From contig MKUP01000012.1 in assembly GCA_001898625.1 (NCBI GenBank), positions 186,001 to 250,000 of the forward strand: a DNA stretch of 64,000 nt, given 5' to 3'. The notes below the pieces were generated by a model. That model ran no database searches. It saw only the letters and a program-made list of their open reading frames with translations, and had not been told where the DNA came from. The translations under genes were made by a program, and so were the position numbers. The stretch's first letter is position 1; each line of letters begins with the position of its first letter. Positions 24,654-33,281 of this stretch are shown here, in pieces. This DNA comes from Burkholderiales bacterium 67-32. GTDB taxonomy: Bacteria; Pseudomonadota; Gammaproteobacteria; Burkholderiales; Burkholderiaceae_B.

Positions 24654-25574
24654 CTATCCGGGCAGATCGATGTCGGCCATGCCGATGGCCTGTTCTCCCG
24701 CCGCCGCATACAGGAGATAGGCCCGGCCGTCCTCGACGAAGATCGCGGGATCGCGCAACTGGGCGACCGGCTCGAAAACCGGGCCCCGCTCGGAAGGGCG
24801 CCAAGGCAGGCGGGCGCCTTCGTAGTCGCATTCAGGCCGCATGACCGTGGTGATCGGGCCGGGCGTCCAGGCGTGCCAATCGGGCCGCAGGTCGATGGCC
24901 GTGTGAAGAATGCTCTCCGGACAGTCTCCGGCGCGCGTGAAGAAGACGTGCAGGCGCGAACCCGATACGTGCACCGCGCAATGCCGAAAAGACGCGGGGA
25001 ACAGGATCGGTCCGGGTTCAAATCCCGCGATGCCGTCGCGCGAGCGGTAGAGCACGCCGGGCATGGCCATCGCGTAGGTCCAGCCCGCCCATTGGAAAAC
25101 CCGGAAATACGAGGCGCCGAGCACCTCGCCGCGTGCCTGGAACGAGAGCCCGTCGCGCGAAAGCGCGAGCTTGGTGCGCTGCGTGCCTATCCAGCGTCCG
25201 GCCTCGCCGAAGCGCTGCTCGTGGCCGTCCGTGGGGCCACCCGATGGGAAGGCGACGCCGTGGAAGTACATCCGGATCCGCCGCTGCGAGTGATCCACAT
25301 GGACGTCCGGCGATGCGACGTGGTCCGTGCACGTGGAGTCCTCGACGTTCAGCACGCCGGGCGCATGGATCGTCCACGGTCCACGCAGATCGTCGGCGTA
25401 GGCGAGGCGAATGAAGCCGCCCTGGTGATGGGCAAAGTAAAGGTAATAGCGGCCGAGCGGATGGGGGATCCAGTCGGGCACCCGGATCAACGAGGGGCCG
25501 TCGATGTTGTTGCCGATGGAGGGGTCCAGCGCGCGGGTAATGATGGGGTTCTGGGCAAAACGCCGGAGCTTCAT
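24654..25574 (-). CDS. Five-bladed beta-propeller glycosidase-like protein (GH43/GH32-like)
   Basis: 306 aa from the ATG at 25574. The N-terminus NPIITRALDPSIGNNIDGPSLIRVP and the segments GRYYLYFAHHQGGFIRLAYADDL and VASPDVHVD resemble the repeated blades of GH43/GH32-type propellers, with likely acidic residues in each. No signal peptide is seen, so a cytosolic role is likely. Its start overlaps the stop of the M28-like gene by ATGA. A glycosidase call is from fold resemblance only; the substrate and even hydrolytic activity are unproven. Confidence 0.68.
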   Translation of the reverse strand: MKLRRFAQNPIITRALDPSIGNNIDGPSLIRVPDWIPHPLGRYYLYFAHHQGGFIRLAYADDLRGPWTIHAPGVLNVEDSTCTDHVASPDVHVDHSQRRIRMYFHGVAFPSGGPTDGHEQRFGEAGRWIGTQRTKLALSRDGLSFQARGEVLGASYFRVFQWAGWTYAMAMPGVLYRSRDGIAGFEPGPILFPASFRHCAVHVSGSRLHVFFTRAGDCPESILHTAIDLRPDWHAWTPGPITTVMRPECDYEGARLPWRPSERGPVFEPVAQLRDPAIFVEDGRAYLLYAAAGEQAIGMADIDLPG

Positions 25575-26812
25575 GGGTTCGCCTCGCTCCAGGCCTGCCG
25601 CGGTGACGTCACGACGGCTTCCATGAGCGCCATGTGCGCGCGGACCACGGGTGCCAGCAGGCCGGCATCGACGGTATCCAGGGTGTCTTCCCGCGTATGG
25701 AAGGCGCGGGGCATGCCCAGCACGGCGAAGCCTTCGTAGCCTCGCGAGAGTATCGTGGCCAGTTCGCTGACGCCGCCGAGCACCGGCGCGGGGCATTCGA
25801 GTCCGCTCAGCCCCGCGAAGGCCTCGGACGCGGCATCCCGGAAACGGTCGGACGTCATGAGGATGCGATTGGAATCGGCGGAGCCCAGCATGCGCTGTAG
25901 ACCCCGGAATTCGATGTGGCCGCGCGTGGCGAGCGAGGCGCCCAGATGGACCCAGACGTCGGTGTCGCCGGGTGGCGGCGCGAACCGCATGGCTCGGTGC
26001 GCACCGGCGAAATGGTATTCGTGCGCGCCGCTGTTCATGAAGAAGACCGAGTGCGCCGGGAACCGTCCTGTCACCCATTCGGCCAATGCGAGGAACGCGG
26101 CCGTGCCGGTGCCCCGTTCGCTGACGCAGCCGAACCATCCCGTTCGAGGCGTCGACAGCGCCACCCAGCGCGGACCGCGATCGAGCACGCCATGCACGTT
26201 GCAGGTAGGGCGCATGGCCCCGCGGCCGTGAAGGACCAGTGTCGCCGGCGACGCGCTCCGGGCGGCCGCCAGGAACGGCTCCAGCTCGGCCGGAGCCAGG
26301 ATGCCGACCGGCAGCGGTGCCACGGGTTCTTCCAGGTTGCAGTTCAGGCCCATGATCCGGCCGGTCGGCCCGACGGGAACGATGACGAGCGCCACCGCCC
26401 CGGCCTTGGCGGCGGCTTGCACAAGCGGCCGGATCGCTGGCGACTGCATGGAAGCATGCCGCCCATGGGGCAGCACGATGAGTGCGATGCGGCCCCTGGC
26501 GTCGCCAGCGTCATGGGGGGAGCGGACGACCGCGAGCGGCGCGGCGAGGCCGGCAGGCGAAGTGGAGGTGACCGGCGGCTGGGCATGGAGCGTTGCGGTG
26601 AATCCGCCGGCCGTGAGCGTGCATTCGGCGGGTTCGAAGCAGGGAATGTCGAACGCCTGCCGAGCCACCGCGTAGCCCATGCCTGCCATCCGCTCGGCTA
26701 TCCAGTCGGCCGCGGCGAGATCCCCCGCCCCGCCCGACATCATGTCGCCGAATGCGGCATACCGCTCCAGATCGGCCTTCAGCTCCCGGACCAGATCGTC
26801 CACGGCCATCAT
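25571..26812 (-). CDS. M28-peptidase-like protein with degraded metal site
   Basis: 413 aa. The start at 26812 overlaps the Bug stop by ATGA; a second ATG at 26809 is equally possible. A PA-like insert lies at about 95-190, followed by an M28-type exopeptidase core. The C-terminal ligand H372 (FHTREDT) and a Glu, E265, in SGAHEYHFAG are present. The first metal-site strand reads ALSTPRTGWFGCVSERGTG (218-236) where active members have HxD and a later Asp. The protein therefore probably binds metal differently or not at all. It has no signal peptide. Confidence 0.72.
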   Translation of the reverse strand: MMAVDDLVRELKADLERYAAFGDMMSGGAGDLAAADWIAERMAGMGYAVARQAFDIPCFEPAECTLTAGGFTATLHAQPPVTSTSPAGLAAPLAVVRSPHDAGDARGRIALIVLPHGRHASMQSPAIRPLVQAAAKAGAVALVIVPVGPTGRIMGLNCNLEEPVAPLPVGILAPAELEPFLAAARSASPATLVLHGRGAMRPTCNVHGVLDRGPRWVALSTPRTGWFGCVSERGTGTAAFLALAEWVTGRFPAHSVFFMNSGAHEYHFAGAHRAMRFAPPPGDTDVWVHLGASLATRGHIEFRGLQRMLGSADSNRILMTSDRFRDAASEAFAGLSGLECPAPVLGGVSELATILSRGYEGFAVLGMPRAFHTREDTLDTVDAGLLAPVVRAHMALMEAVVTSPRQAWSEANP

Positions 26813-27783
26813 GGGTTGCCGGGTCCGAGCGCACGGACCACCTTGCCCCATTGGTCGTAGGAGGTCTTGACCATGGCGGCGAATGCTTCGGGGGACGACG
26901 AAGCGGCCTCGTAGGCGCTCTTGGCGAACTCCTGCTTGACCTTCGGCAGCGCCAGTACCTTGACCAGCGCCGCGTTGAGCCGGCTCGTGGCGGCGGGCGC
27001 CATGCCGGCGGGGCCGAAGAATCCCACCCAGCCATCGATATCCAGGCCCTTGGCGCCTTGCTCGGCCAGCGTGGGCAGTTCCGGCAGCAGCCCCGACCGC
27101 TGCGGCGCCGCGACCCCCAGCATGCGCACGCCGCCGCTATGAACGAACTGGACGGCGCCGCCCGCGGCGGCGAACATGATCTGTATCCGGCCCGTCAGCA
27201 AATCCTTCTGCACGTCCGCCGCCCCCTTGTAGGGGACGTGGACCATGTCGAGGCCATACTGCTTCGCCATGAGCTGGCCGAACAGGTGCGAGGACGTCCC
27301 GGCGCCGAACGACGCGTAGTTGAGTTTGCCCGGATGGGCCTGCGCATAGGCGACGAGCTCCTTCAGGTTCTTCGCCGGCACGGACTCGTGGACGACGAGC
27401 ACCAGCGGCCCCAGGGAGCCCAGCGATATCGGCGTGAAGTCCTTGAACGGGTCGTAGGCCAGCTTCTCGTTGGTATGGGGACTTTGCGTGAAGGGACCGG
27501 ACGGCGAATACAGGAGCGTGTGGCCGTCGGGCGCGGCGCGCGCCACGTCGGCCGGCGCCATCATCATGCTTGCCCCGGGCCGGTTTTCCACGACCACGGG
27601 GACGCCCAATTCCTTCTGCAAATGCAGCGCGACCACGCGGGCCTGGGTATCGGTGGGACCTCCCGCCGCCAGCCCGACGACGATGCGGATGGGTTTGCCG
27701 GCCCGGGGAAATTCCGCGGCGTCGGCCGCGAATACCCGGCAGGCGAGCGAGACCGCCACGGCGGCAAGGGCAATGAGCTTCAT
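26809..27783 (-). CDS. Bug-family tripartite tricarboxylate transporter substrate-binding protein
   Basis: 324 aa. The leader MKLIALAAVAVSLACRVFAADAAEFP precedes IRIVVGLAAGGPTDTQARVV, a variant first motif in which the common VPFPPGG is VGLAAGG. VENRPGASMMMA and APDGHTLLYS follow. It is the first gene of an operon with the M28-like and beta-propeller genes, joined by stop-start overlaps. A LysR gene is divergent, 129 nt away. Confidence 0.92.
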   Translation of the reverse strand: MKLIALAAVAVSLACRVFAADAAEFPRAGKPIRIVVGLAAGGPTDTQARVVALHLQKELGVPVVVENRPGASMMMAPADVARAAPDGHTLLYSPSGPFTQSPHTNEKLAYDPFKDFTPISLGSLGPLVLVVHESVPAKNLKELVAYAQAHPGKLNYASFGAGTSSHLFGQLMAKQYGLDMVHVPYKGAADVQKDLLTGRIQIMFAAAGGAVQFVHSGGVRMLGVAAPQRSGLLPELPTLAEQGAKGLDIDGWVGFFGPAGMAPAATSRLNAALVKVLALPKVKQEFAKSAYEAASSSPEAFAAMVKTSYDQWGKVVRALGPGNP

Positions 27784-27897
27784 TCGACGCGTCTCCAGAT
27801 GCGTTCTTCATCGGCGCATGGCGGGACGTTGTCCGTTGTGCGTTCGGCAAGGATAGGGACGCCGGGACAAAATAAATAGTGATGTATTCTCATGTAC

Positions 27898-27911
27898 CCA
27901 TAACATTATGG
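27898..27911. promoter_or_regulatory. Perfect palindrome in the LysR/Bug intergenic region
   Basis: CCATAA-CA-TTATGG lies just upstream of the LysR start and within an AT-rich stretch (27871-27911). It is a candidate autoregulatory site for the LysR protein. The remainder of 27784-27912 shows no gene. Confidence 0.4.
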
Positions 27912-27912
27912 A

Positions 27913-28869
27913 ATGCCCATGCAATCGTCCGAGATCCTGGACAGACTCGTGGCACGCGTGCGTTTCCGCCACCTGTCGATGTTGCTGGAGCTGCGGCGCA
28001 CCGGCACGATCGGCAAGGCGGCCGCCCGGCTGCACCTGACTCAGCCGGCCCTGAGCAAGGCGTTGAAGGAAATCGAGGACGCCTTCGGGTTTCCGATCTT
28101 TCGGCGCGGCGCGCGCGGACTGGCGCCCACGCCGGCAGGGCAGGCGGTCCTGAACGGTGCCGCGGTCCTGCTGGCCGAACTGGGGCACCTGAACGAGGTG
28201 ACCCGTCTCTCGCGGCAGGAGCCGGCCATGGTCCTGCACCTGGGCGCGCCCTCGGCGATCGGCGCGGGCATGCTGCCCGCCATTCTGGCGAAACTGCGGG
28301 CCGGCGACGAACGCGTCATCGTGCGCCTGAGCGAAGATCCCGTCCCCCGGCTTTTCGAGCGGCTGGTCGAAGGCGAGCTCGACGCGTTGCTGACGTCCTA
28401 CAACCAAGCGGTTTTTTCCACCCACCGCTCCAGCCGACTGGTGTACGAACATTATCTGGAGCACAAGTACGTCGTCATTGCGCCGACGGGAAGTCCGCTG
28501 GCCAGGAAGCGGGTCGTGACGTGGAAGGAACTGCTCGACATGCCGTGGATCCTGCCCGATTCCTCGTTCCTGGCGCGCCAGGCGCTCGAAGGCAATTTCC
28601 TGCGGGCCGGCGTGGCCGTGCCGGAGCCGGTGGTGACCTCCAACCATCCCGCGACCACCATACAACTGGTCGCGGCCGGGGTCGGCGTTTCCGCCGTTCC
28701 GGAAACCATGATGCATGCCGAAGCGCGCATTCGCCGCGTTGCGCGGGTACGTGTCGAGAGCATGCCCCAGGCGGTGCCGACCGCGCTGGTCTACCGCGCC
28801 GGCAGTGCGGACCATCCACAACTGCTGCGGTTGCGGGAAGCGATGGCGGAGATGGTGCGGGCCGCTTGA
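27913..28869 (+). CDS. LysR-family transcriptional regulator (GbpR/PcaQ-like)
   Basis: 318 aa from the ATG at 27913; an ATG two codons later, at 27919, is equally plausible. The N-terminal helix-turn-helix is VRFRHLSMLLELRRTGTIGKAAARLHLTQPALSKALKEIE, typical of the GbpR/PcaQ group that controls sugar and aromatic uptake or catabolism. The C-terminal domain has SNHPATTIQLVAAGVGVSAVPE. It is divergent from the Bug - M28-like - propeller operon and converges with the FAH gene 22 nt downstream, so its likely target is the Bug operon. Confidence 0.91.
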   Translation: MPMQSSEILDRLVARVRFRHLSMLLELRRTGTIGKAAARLHLTQPALSKALKEIEDAFGFPIFRRGARGLAPTPAGQAVLNGAAVLLAELGHLNEVTRLSRQEPAMVLHLGAPSAIGAGMLPAILAKLRAGDERVIVRLSEDPVPRLFERLVEGELDALLTSYNQAVFSTHRSSRLVYEHYLEHKYVVIAPTGSPLARKRVVTWKELLDMPWILPDSSFLARQALEGNFLRAGVAVPEPVVTSNHPATTIQLVAAGVGVSAVPETMMHAEARIRRVARVRVESMPQAVPTALVYRAGSADHPQLLRLREAMAEMVRAA

Positions 28870-28890
28870 AGAGCCGCCCGCCCCGGCCGG

Positions 28891-30066
28891 TCATGCAAGC
28901 AGGCCGCGCGCGTACAGGTTCGCCATCAAGGCACGCGTCCCGAAGGTCCACGGCGCGGCGTCGGCCGCGTGGACGACCCGGTTCACCAGCGCGCCCAGCC
29001 GCGGCGACGAGATCGCGACCCGGTCGCCGACGGCATGGGTGAAGCCGTGTCCGGCCTCGTACCGGTCCTGTACGGGCGAGAACATCGTGCCCAGGAACAG
29101 CATGAGGCCGTCCGGATACTGGTGATGCGGCCCCAGTGCCTGCCGGGCCAGGTCTAGCGGGTCGCGGCTGATCAGGTCCATCCGGCTCTCGTCGCGCAGT
29201 GAAAACCCGTCCCGGGCACCGTCGATGCGCAGGTGGACGACGGCCCGGCGGATGTCGTCCAGGCCGAAGCCGTCGTCGAACAGCCGGATGAACGGACCGA
29301 TGGCGCACGAGGCGTTGTTGTCCTTGGCCCGCCCCAGCAGCAGCGCGCTGCGGCCCTCGAAGTCCCGCAGGTTGACGTCGTTGCCCAGGCTGGCGCCGAC
29401 CGGCCGGCCCCGGCTGTCCACCGCCAGGACGATTTCCGGTTCGGGATTGTTCCAGGCCGAATCGGGCAGGATGCCGATGTCGGCGTCGTGGCCGACGGCG
29501 GACATGGGTTGGGCCTTGGTGAAGATCTCGGCATCCTTGCCCAGGCCCACTTCCATGTATTGCGACCATTCGCCGCTGGCGCAAAGCTGCGTGCGCAAGA
29601 CGGCGGCCTCGGGCGAGCCCGGCCGGACGGCGGACAAGTCCGTTCCGAGCTGGGCCTGCAAGGCCGCGCGCAGGGCCGGCGCCCGCGCGGGGTCGCCCTT
29701 GGCCCGTTCCTCGATCAGGCGTTCGAGCAGGCTGGCGGCGAACGTGACGCCGCAGGCCTTGATGGCTTGCAGGTCGCAGGGCGCCAGCAGATGGAGGGTG
29801 TCCGGACGGGCCGCGCCGGCGGCGCGCGCCAGCGGCGCGACGGGACCGAGATCGGCGCCGGGCGCATCGCGCACCCGCGCCACCCGGTCGGGCCGTTCGA
29901 GCAGATCGGCCATGGTCGGTCCGTGGGCCGTGATGTCCACCAGCCGGCCATCGCGCACCGCGGCCAGGCAGGGGCCGATGCCGGGCACCCAGGCGCGGCC
30001 GGCCAGCACGGCGCGTTCGTGGTCGGCGGGCAGGAGGTCGGGAACGGATTCGATGATGGGCTCCAT
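28891..30066 (-). CDS. Fumarylacetoacetate hydrolase family protein (candidate 2-keto-3-deoxy-pentonate dehydratase)
   Basis: 391 aa from the ATG at 30066. The FAH metal site is visible in SQYMEVGLGKDAEIFTKAQP and PEPEIVLAVD, and the GASLGNDVNLRDFEGRS and GRAKDNNAS stretches are family hallmarks. The long form of about 390 residues is the type that includes XylX of the Weimberg pathway. It is the last gene of an operon with an enolase-superfamily sugar-acid dehydratase, which supports dehydration of a 2-keto-3-deoxy acid. Another acyl-pyruvate hydrolysis cannot be excluded. Confidence 0.86.
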   Translation of the reverse strand: MEPIIESVPDLLPADHERAVLAGRAWVPGIGPCLAAVRDGRLVDITAHGPTMADLLERPDRVARVRDAPGADLGPVAPLARAAGAARPDTLHLLAPCDLQAIKACGVTFAASLLERLIEERAKGDPARAPALRAALQAQLGTDLSAVRPGSPEAAVLRTQLCASGEWSQYMEVGLGKDAEIFTKAQPMSAVGHDADIGILPDSAWNNPEPEIVLAVDSRGRPVGASLGNDVNLRDFEGRSALLLGRAKDNNASCAIGPFIRLFDDGFGLDDIRRAVVHLRIDGARDGFSLRDESRMDLISRDPLDLARQALGPHHQYPDGLMLFLGTMFSPVQDRYEAGHGFTHAVGDRVAISSPRLGALVNRVVHAADAAPWTFGTRALMANLYARGLLA

Positions 30067-30089
30067 GGTGGTCCCGGTCCGGCGCTGCC

Positions 30090-31211
30090 TCAGTGCCGGA
30101 CGAGAAAGGCAGACAAGGCGGCCAGGTCGGGCTCGATGCCGAGGCCGCCGGCTTCGGACAGTTCGTAGCGTCCTTCGCGCAGCGGCATGGGACCGAATAC
30201 CCCTTCGCGCAGCGGATTCGGGTTCGAGTCGACCTCGACGAATCCGCCGTCGCCCAGCGCCGCGCGCAAGTGCATCGATGCCGCCAGGCCGATGCCGCCG
30301 CCCAGCCAGTGTGGACACAGCGTCGCGCCATGGGCCGCGGCCAGGCGGGCGATGCGCAGGCTTCCGGACAGCCCGCCCCATTTGCCCACGTCGGGCTGGA
30401 TGTAGCGCAGATGTCCATTCGCCAGCGACGCCGCGAACGCCGCCTCGCCCAGCATGTTCTCGCCCGCCGCCAGGGGGACGCCGCCTTCGCGCGCGACGCG
30501 CGTCCACGCATCGAGCGGTTCGTCGGCGGCCACCGGTTCCTCGGCCCATACCGGGGCGAAGGCGGACAGTTCCCGCAGCCTGTCCACGGCCTGGGCGGCG
30601 TCCCACGCCTGGTTGGCATCCAGCATCAGCAGCGCGTCGTCTCCTATCGCGCCGCGCAGTTGGCGCGCGTTGGCAAGGTCGATGCCCGGATCGAAGCCGA
30701 CCTTCAGCTTGAAGGCGCGAAAGCCCTGTTCCCGTTTGGCCCCGGCCAGTTCGGCCACGCCCTGCGGCCCCAGGCCGCTGGCGTAGACACGGACCGAGCG
30801 GGACGCCGACGCGCCGCCCAGCACGCGCCAGAGCGGCAACCGGCGCCGCCGGGCCAGCAGGTCCCAGGCGGCCTGGTCGATGGCGCCCAGTATCTGCGCG
30901 AACGGGCCGGGCTCGCCGCACTGGATCGCCAGCCGGCGCAGCGTCGCGGCCAGGCCCGCATGCAGCAGGGGCGGGTCCGCCGCAGGCCGTCCCACCAGCA
31001 GCGGGCCGACCACGCTGTCGATCAGGCGCGCGCGGTGTTCCGCGCCCACCTGCGGGAAATTGCAGAACACTTCTCCCCAGCCGGTCGCGCCGTCGTCGTC
31101 CGTCAGCCGGATGAACAGGGCCGGGCGGTCGCGCAGCGTTCCCACCGCGGCTCGTACCGGCCGGTCGATGGGGGCGCGGAATACCCAGGCATCGATGCGT
31201 GCGATCGTCAT
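30090..31211 (-). CDS. Mandelate racemase/muconate lactonizing enzyme family (enolase superfamily, sugar-acid dehydratase candidate)
   Basis: 373 aa. The catalytic KxK is in AFKLKVGFD, the Mg ligands are the Asp in LMLDANQAWD and the Glu residues in WAEEPV and AAGENMLG, and the C-terminal catalytic His may be in CPHWLGGGIG. The N-terminal capping domain carries the specificity loops. Members abstract a proton alpha to a carboxylate; dehydration of an aldonate is the likely reaction given the FAH partner. It starts 10 nt after the Bug stop in the same operon. Confidence 0.88.
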   Translation of the reverse strand: MTIARIDAWVFRAPIDRPVRAAVGTLRDRPALFIRLTDDDGATGWGEVFCNFPQVGAEHRARLIDSVVGPLLVGRPAADPPLLHAGLAATLRRLAIQCGEPGPFAQILGAIDQAAWDLLARRRRLPLWRVLGGASASRSVRVYASGLGPQGVAELAGAKREQGFRAFKLKVGFDPGIDLANARQLRGAIGDDALLMLDANQAWDAAQAVDRLRELSAFAPVWAEEPVAADEPLDAWTRVAREGGVPLAAGENMLGEAAFAASLANGHLRYIQPDVGKWGGLSGSLRIARLAAAHGATLCPHWLGGGIGLAASMHLRAALGDGGFVEVDSNPNPLREGVFGPMPLREGRYELSEAGGLGIEPDLAALSAFLVRH

Positions 31212-31221
31212 CGGCGGGCGG

Positions 31222-32211
31222 TCAATCGACGGTCGCGCCCACGTCCCGGGCCAGCTTGCTCCACTTGCCGATCTCCGCTTCGACGTAGCGCCGGAATTCC
31301 TCGGGTGTGCCGCTGTCGGGCGTAAGCCCCGCCTGGTTGATCTGCCTGCGGATGGCGGGATCGGCCTGGATCTTGTTGATCGCGGCGTTGACGCGCCGCA
31401 CGACGTCCGCGGGTGTTCCCGCCGGCGCGGCGAGTCCCTGCCAGGCCACCACCTCGAAGCCGGGGATGCCGGCCGCTTCCGCGACCGTGGGAATGTCGGG
31501 GTAGTCGGCGGACCGCTGGGGGCCGCACACGCCCAGCACGCGCAGCTTGCCCGCGGAGACCTGCTGCATCATCGTTCCCTGGTCCGCGAAGATCATGTCC
31601 ACGTGGCCGGCCAGCAGGTCCGCGATCAGCTCGCCGGTTCCCTTGTACGGGATGTGCAGGATCTCGGTGCCGGTGCGGGCCTTGAATAGTTCCGCCGCCA
31701 TGTGCTGCGCGCTGCCGCTGCCGGACGAGCCGTAGGTCAGCTTGCCCGGATGCGCCTTCGCATAGGCCACCAGCTCGGCCGCGTTGCGGGCGGGCACCTT
31801 GGGGTTGACCACCAGCACGTAATTGACGGCGACGGTCTTGGCGATGGGGGCCAGGTCGCGTATCGGGTCATACGGCATCTTCTTGTAGATGCCCACATTG
31901 ATGGCGAAGGTGGCGATATTGCCCAGCAGCAGCGTGTAGCCGTCGGCGGGCGCGCGCGCCACGGCCTCCGAGCCGATCATGCCGCTGGCGCCGGTGCGGT
32001 TCTCCACGACCACCGTCTGCCCCAGCTCCCGCGACAGGGCGGGCTGCACGATACGGGCATAGCCGTCGACCGCGCCACCGGGCGGGAAAGGCACGACCAG
32101 GCGGATGGGTTTCTCCGGATAGGCGGCGCCGGCGGGGGAAAAGGCCGCGCATGATGCCGCGGCCCATCCGGCCAGCATGAGCCGGGCGATCCTGTTGCGA
32201 TGGGTCCACAT
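31222..32211 (-). CDS. Bug-family tripartite tricarboxylate transporter substrate-binding protein
   Basis: 329 aa. The leader ends near CAAFSPAGAAYPEKP. Motifs are IRLVVPFPPGGAVDGYARIV, VENRTGASGMIGS and PADGYTLLLG. It is the first gene of the enolase - FAH operon and is the probable receptor for the acid that the operon degrades. A LysR gene is divergent, with 125 nt between the starts. Confidence 0.93.
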   Translation of the reverse strand: MWTHRNRIARLMLAGWAAASCAAFSPAGAAYPEKPIRLVVPFPPGGAVDGYARIVQPALSRELGQTVVVENRTGASGMIGSEAVARAPADGYTLLLGNIATFAINVGIYKKMPYDPIRDLAPIAKTVAVNYVLVVNPKVPARNAAELVAYAKAHPGKLTYGSSGSGSAQHMAAELFKARTGTEILHIPYKGTGELIADLLAGHVDMIFADQGTMMQQVSAGKLRVLGVCGPQRSADYPDIPTVAEAAGIPGFEVVAWQGLAAPAGTPADVVRRVNAAINKIQADPAIRRQINQAGLTPDSGTPEEFRRYVEAEIGKWSKLARDVGATVD

Positions 32212-32336
32212 GTCGTGTCCTCGGGGTCTGGCGAGTGGTGTCCCGGGCGGCTTCGACCGGGTTCGGCCGAAAGATTATCGAGTCGGCAGCATTCAGGCAC
32301 AATTATGGAGTTCCGATCGATACATAAGAAAATCGT

Positions 32337-33281
32337 ATGGCTGACGCAAGCCCGCCCTTCCTGCCCGGCTACCGGTTCGAGCGGCTGCGGGTGCGCCATT
32401 TGCGGCTGCTGGACATCATCCACCGGACGGGATCGCTGGGCGGCGCCGCGCGCGAACTGAATCTCAGCCAACCCGCGGTCACCCTGCTGCTCCAGGAACT
32501 GGAAGAGAACTTCGGCGTGCCGCTGGTATCGCGCGGTGCGCGCGGCGGCCGGCTGACCCCGGCGGGCCTGCGGGCGCTGGAGCGGCTGCGGGTGGCGCTG
32601 GCCTCGCTGAACATGGCGCTGGAGGCGGTGGCACCGCCCGTGGACGAGCCCATCGTCCGGCTTGGGTGCGTGCAACTTGCGAGCGTCGATGCGCTGCCGC
32701 GCGCGCTGGCGCGGATCACCCAGGCCGAGGCGTGCCGCCTGCAAATCGAGGAAGGCACCGCGGCCGAATTGCTGCAAAGCCTGGTGGCGGGAGAGCTGGA
32801 CTGCGTGATCGGCTGGATGGACGAGGCGGTCGTCGGCACGATTGACCTGGACCGGATCGTGGTGGAGCCGCTCTGGCGCAGCCACATGAAAGTCGTGGCG
32901 GCATCCGGCCATCCCCTGGCCCGCCGGGCGCGGGTCGCCGTCACCGACCTGGCGGGCGAACGCTGGGTCATGCACAAGCGGGGCTCGCGCACGCACGCGA
33001 CGTTCCAGCGGCTGTTTCTGCAACAAGGCATGGCGCCGCCGGCGGTGTCCGTGGAGTGTCCGTCCATCCATACCGCCATCCAGATCGTCGCGCACACCGA
33101 CATGATCGGCCTGGCTCCCGACCGCCTGCTGGCGACCTACGCGGAAAGCGGCAGGGTCGTGGCGCTGCGGGGCGGCGAACTGGACCTGGGCCGGGTCCAG
33201 CTATCGCTGTTCACGCCGGTTCAGAACACCGGGCTGCCGGGGGTGCTGAGGCTGCGCGAGGCGCTGGGGAAGAAGGCTTAG
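32337..33281 (+). CDS. LysR-family transcriptional regulator
   Basis: 314 aa. The helix-turn-helix region is VRHLRLLDIIHRTGSLGGAARELNLSQPAVTLLLQELEENFGVPLV at about 20-65. The start overlaps a partial dyad, ATAC-N11-GTAT (32320-32338). It is divergent from the Bug - enolase - FAH operon and is its likely regulator. Its stop overlaps the stop of the convergent NPD gene by 4 nt, so the two genes share their ends without any terminator space. Confidence 0.91.
   Translation: MADASPPFLPGYRFERLRVRHLRLLDIIHRTGSLGGAARELNLSQPAVTLLLQELEENFGVPLVSRGARGGRLTPAGLRALERLRVALASLNMALEAVAPPVDEPIVRLGCVQLASVDALPRALARITQAEACRLQIEEGTAAELLQSLVAGELDCVIGWMDEAVVGTIDLDRIVVEPLWRSHMKVVAASGHPLARRARVAVTDLAGERWVMHKRGSRTHATFQRLFLQQGMAPPAVSVECPSIHTAIQIVAHTDMIGLAPDRLLATYAESGRVVALRGGELDLGRVQLSLFTPVQNTGLPGVLRLREALGKKA

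Noticed and set aside
24654-26138. A fused propeller protein starting inside the M28-like gene
   Set aside because: The ATG at 25574 overlapping the upstream stop gives the natural start, and the extension is out-of-frame sequence of the M28-like gene.
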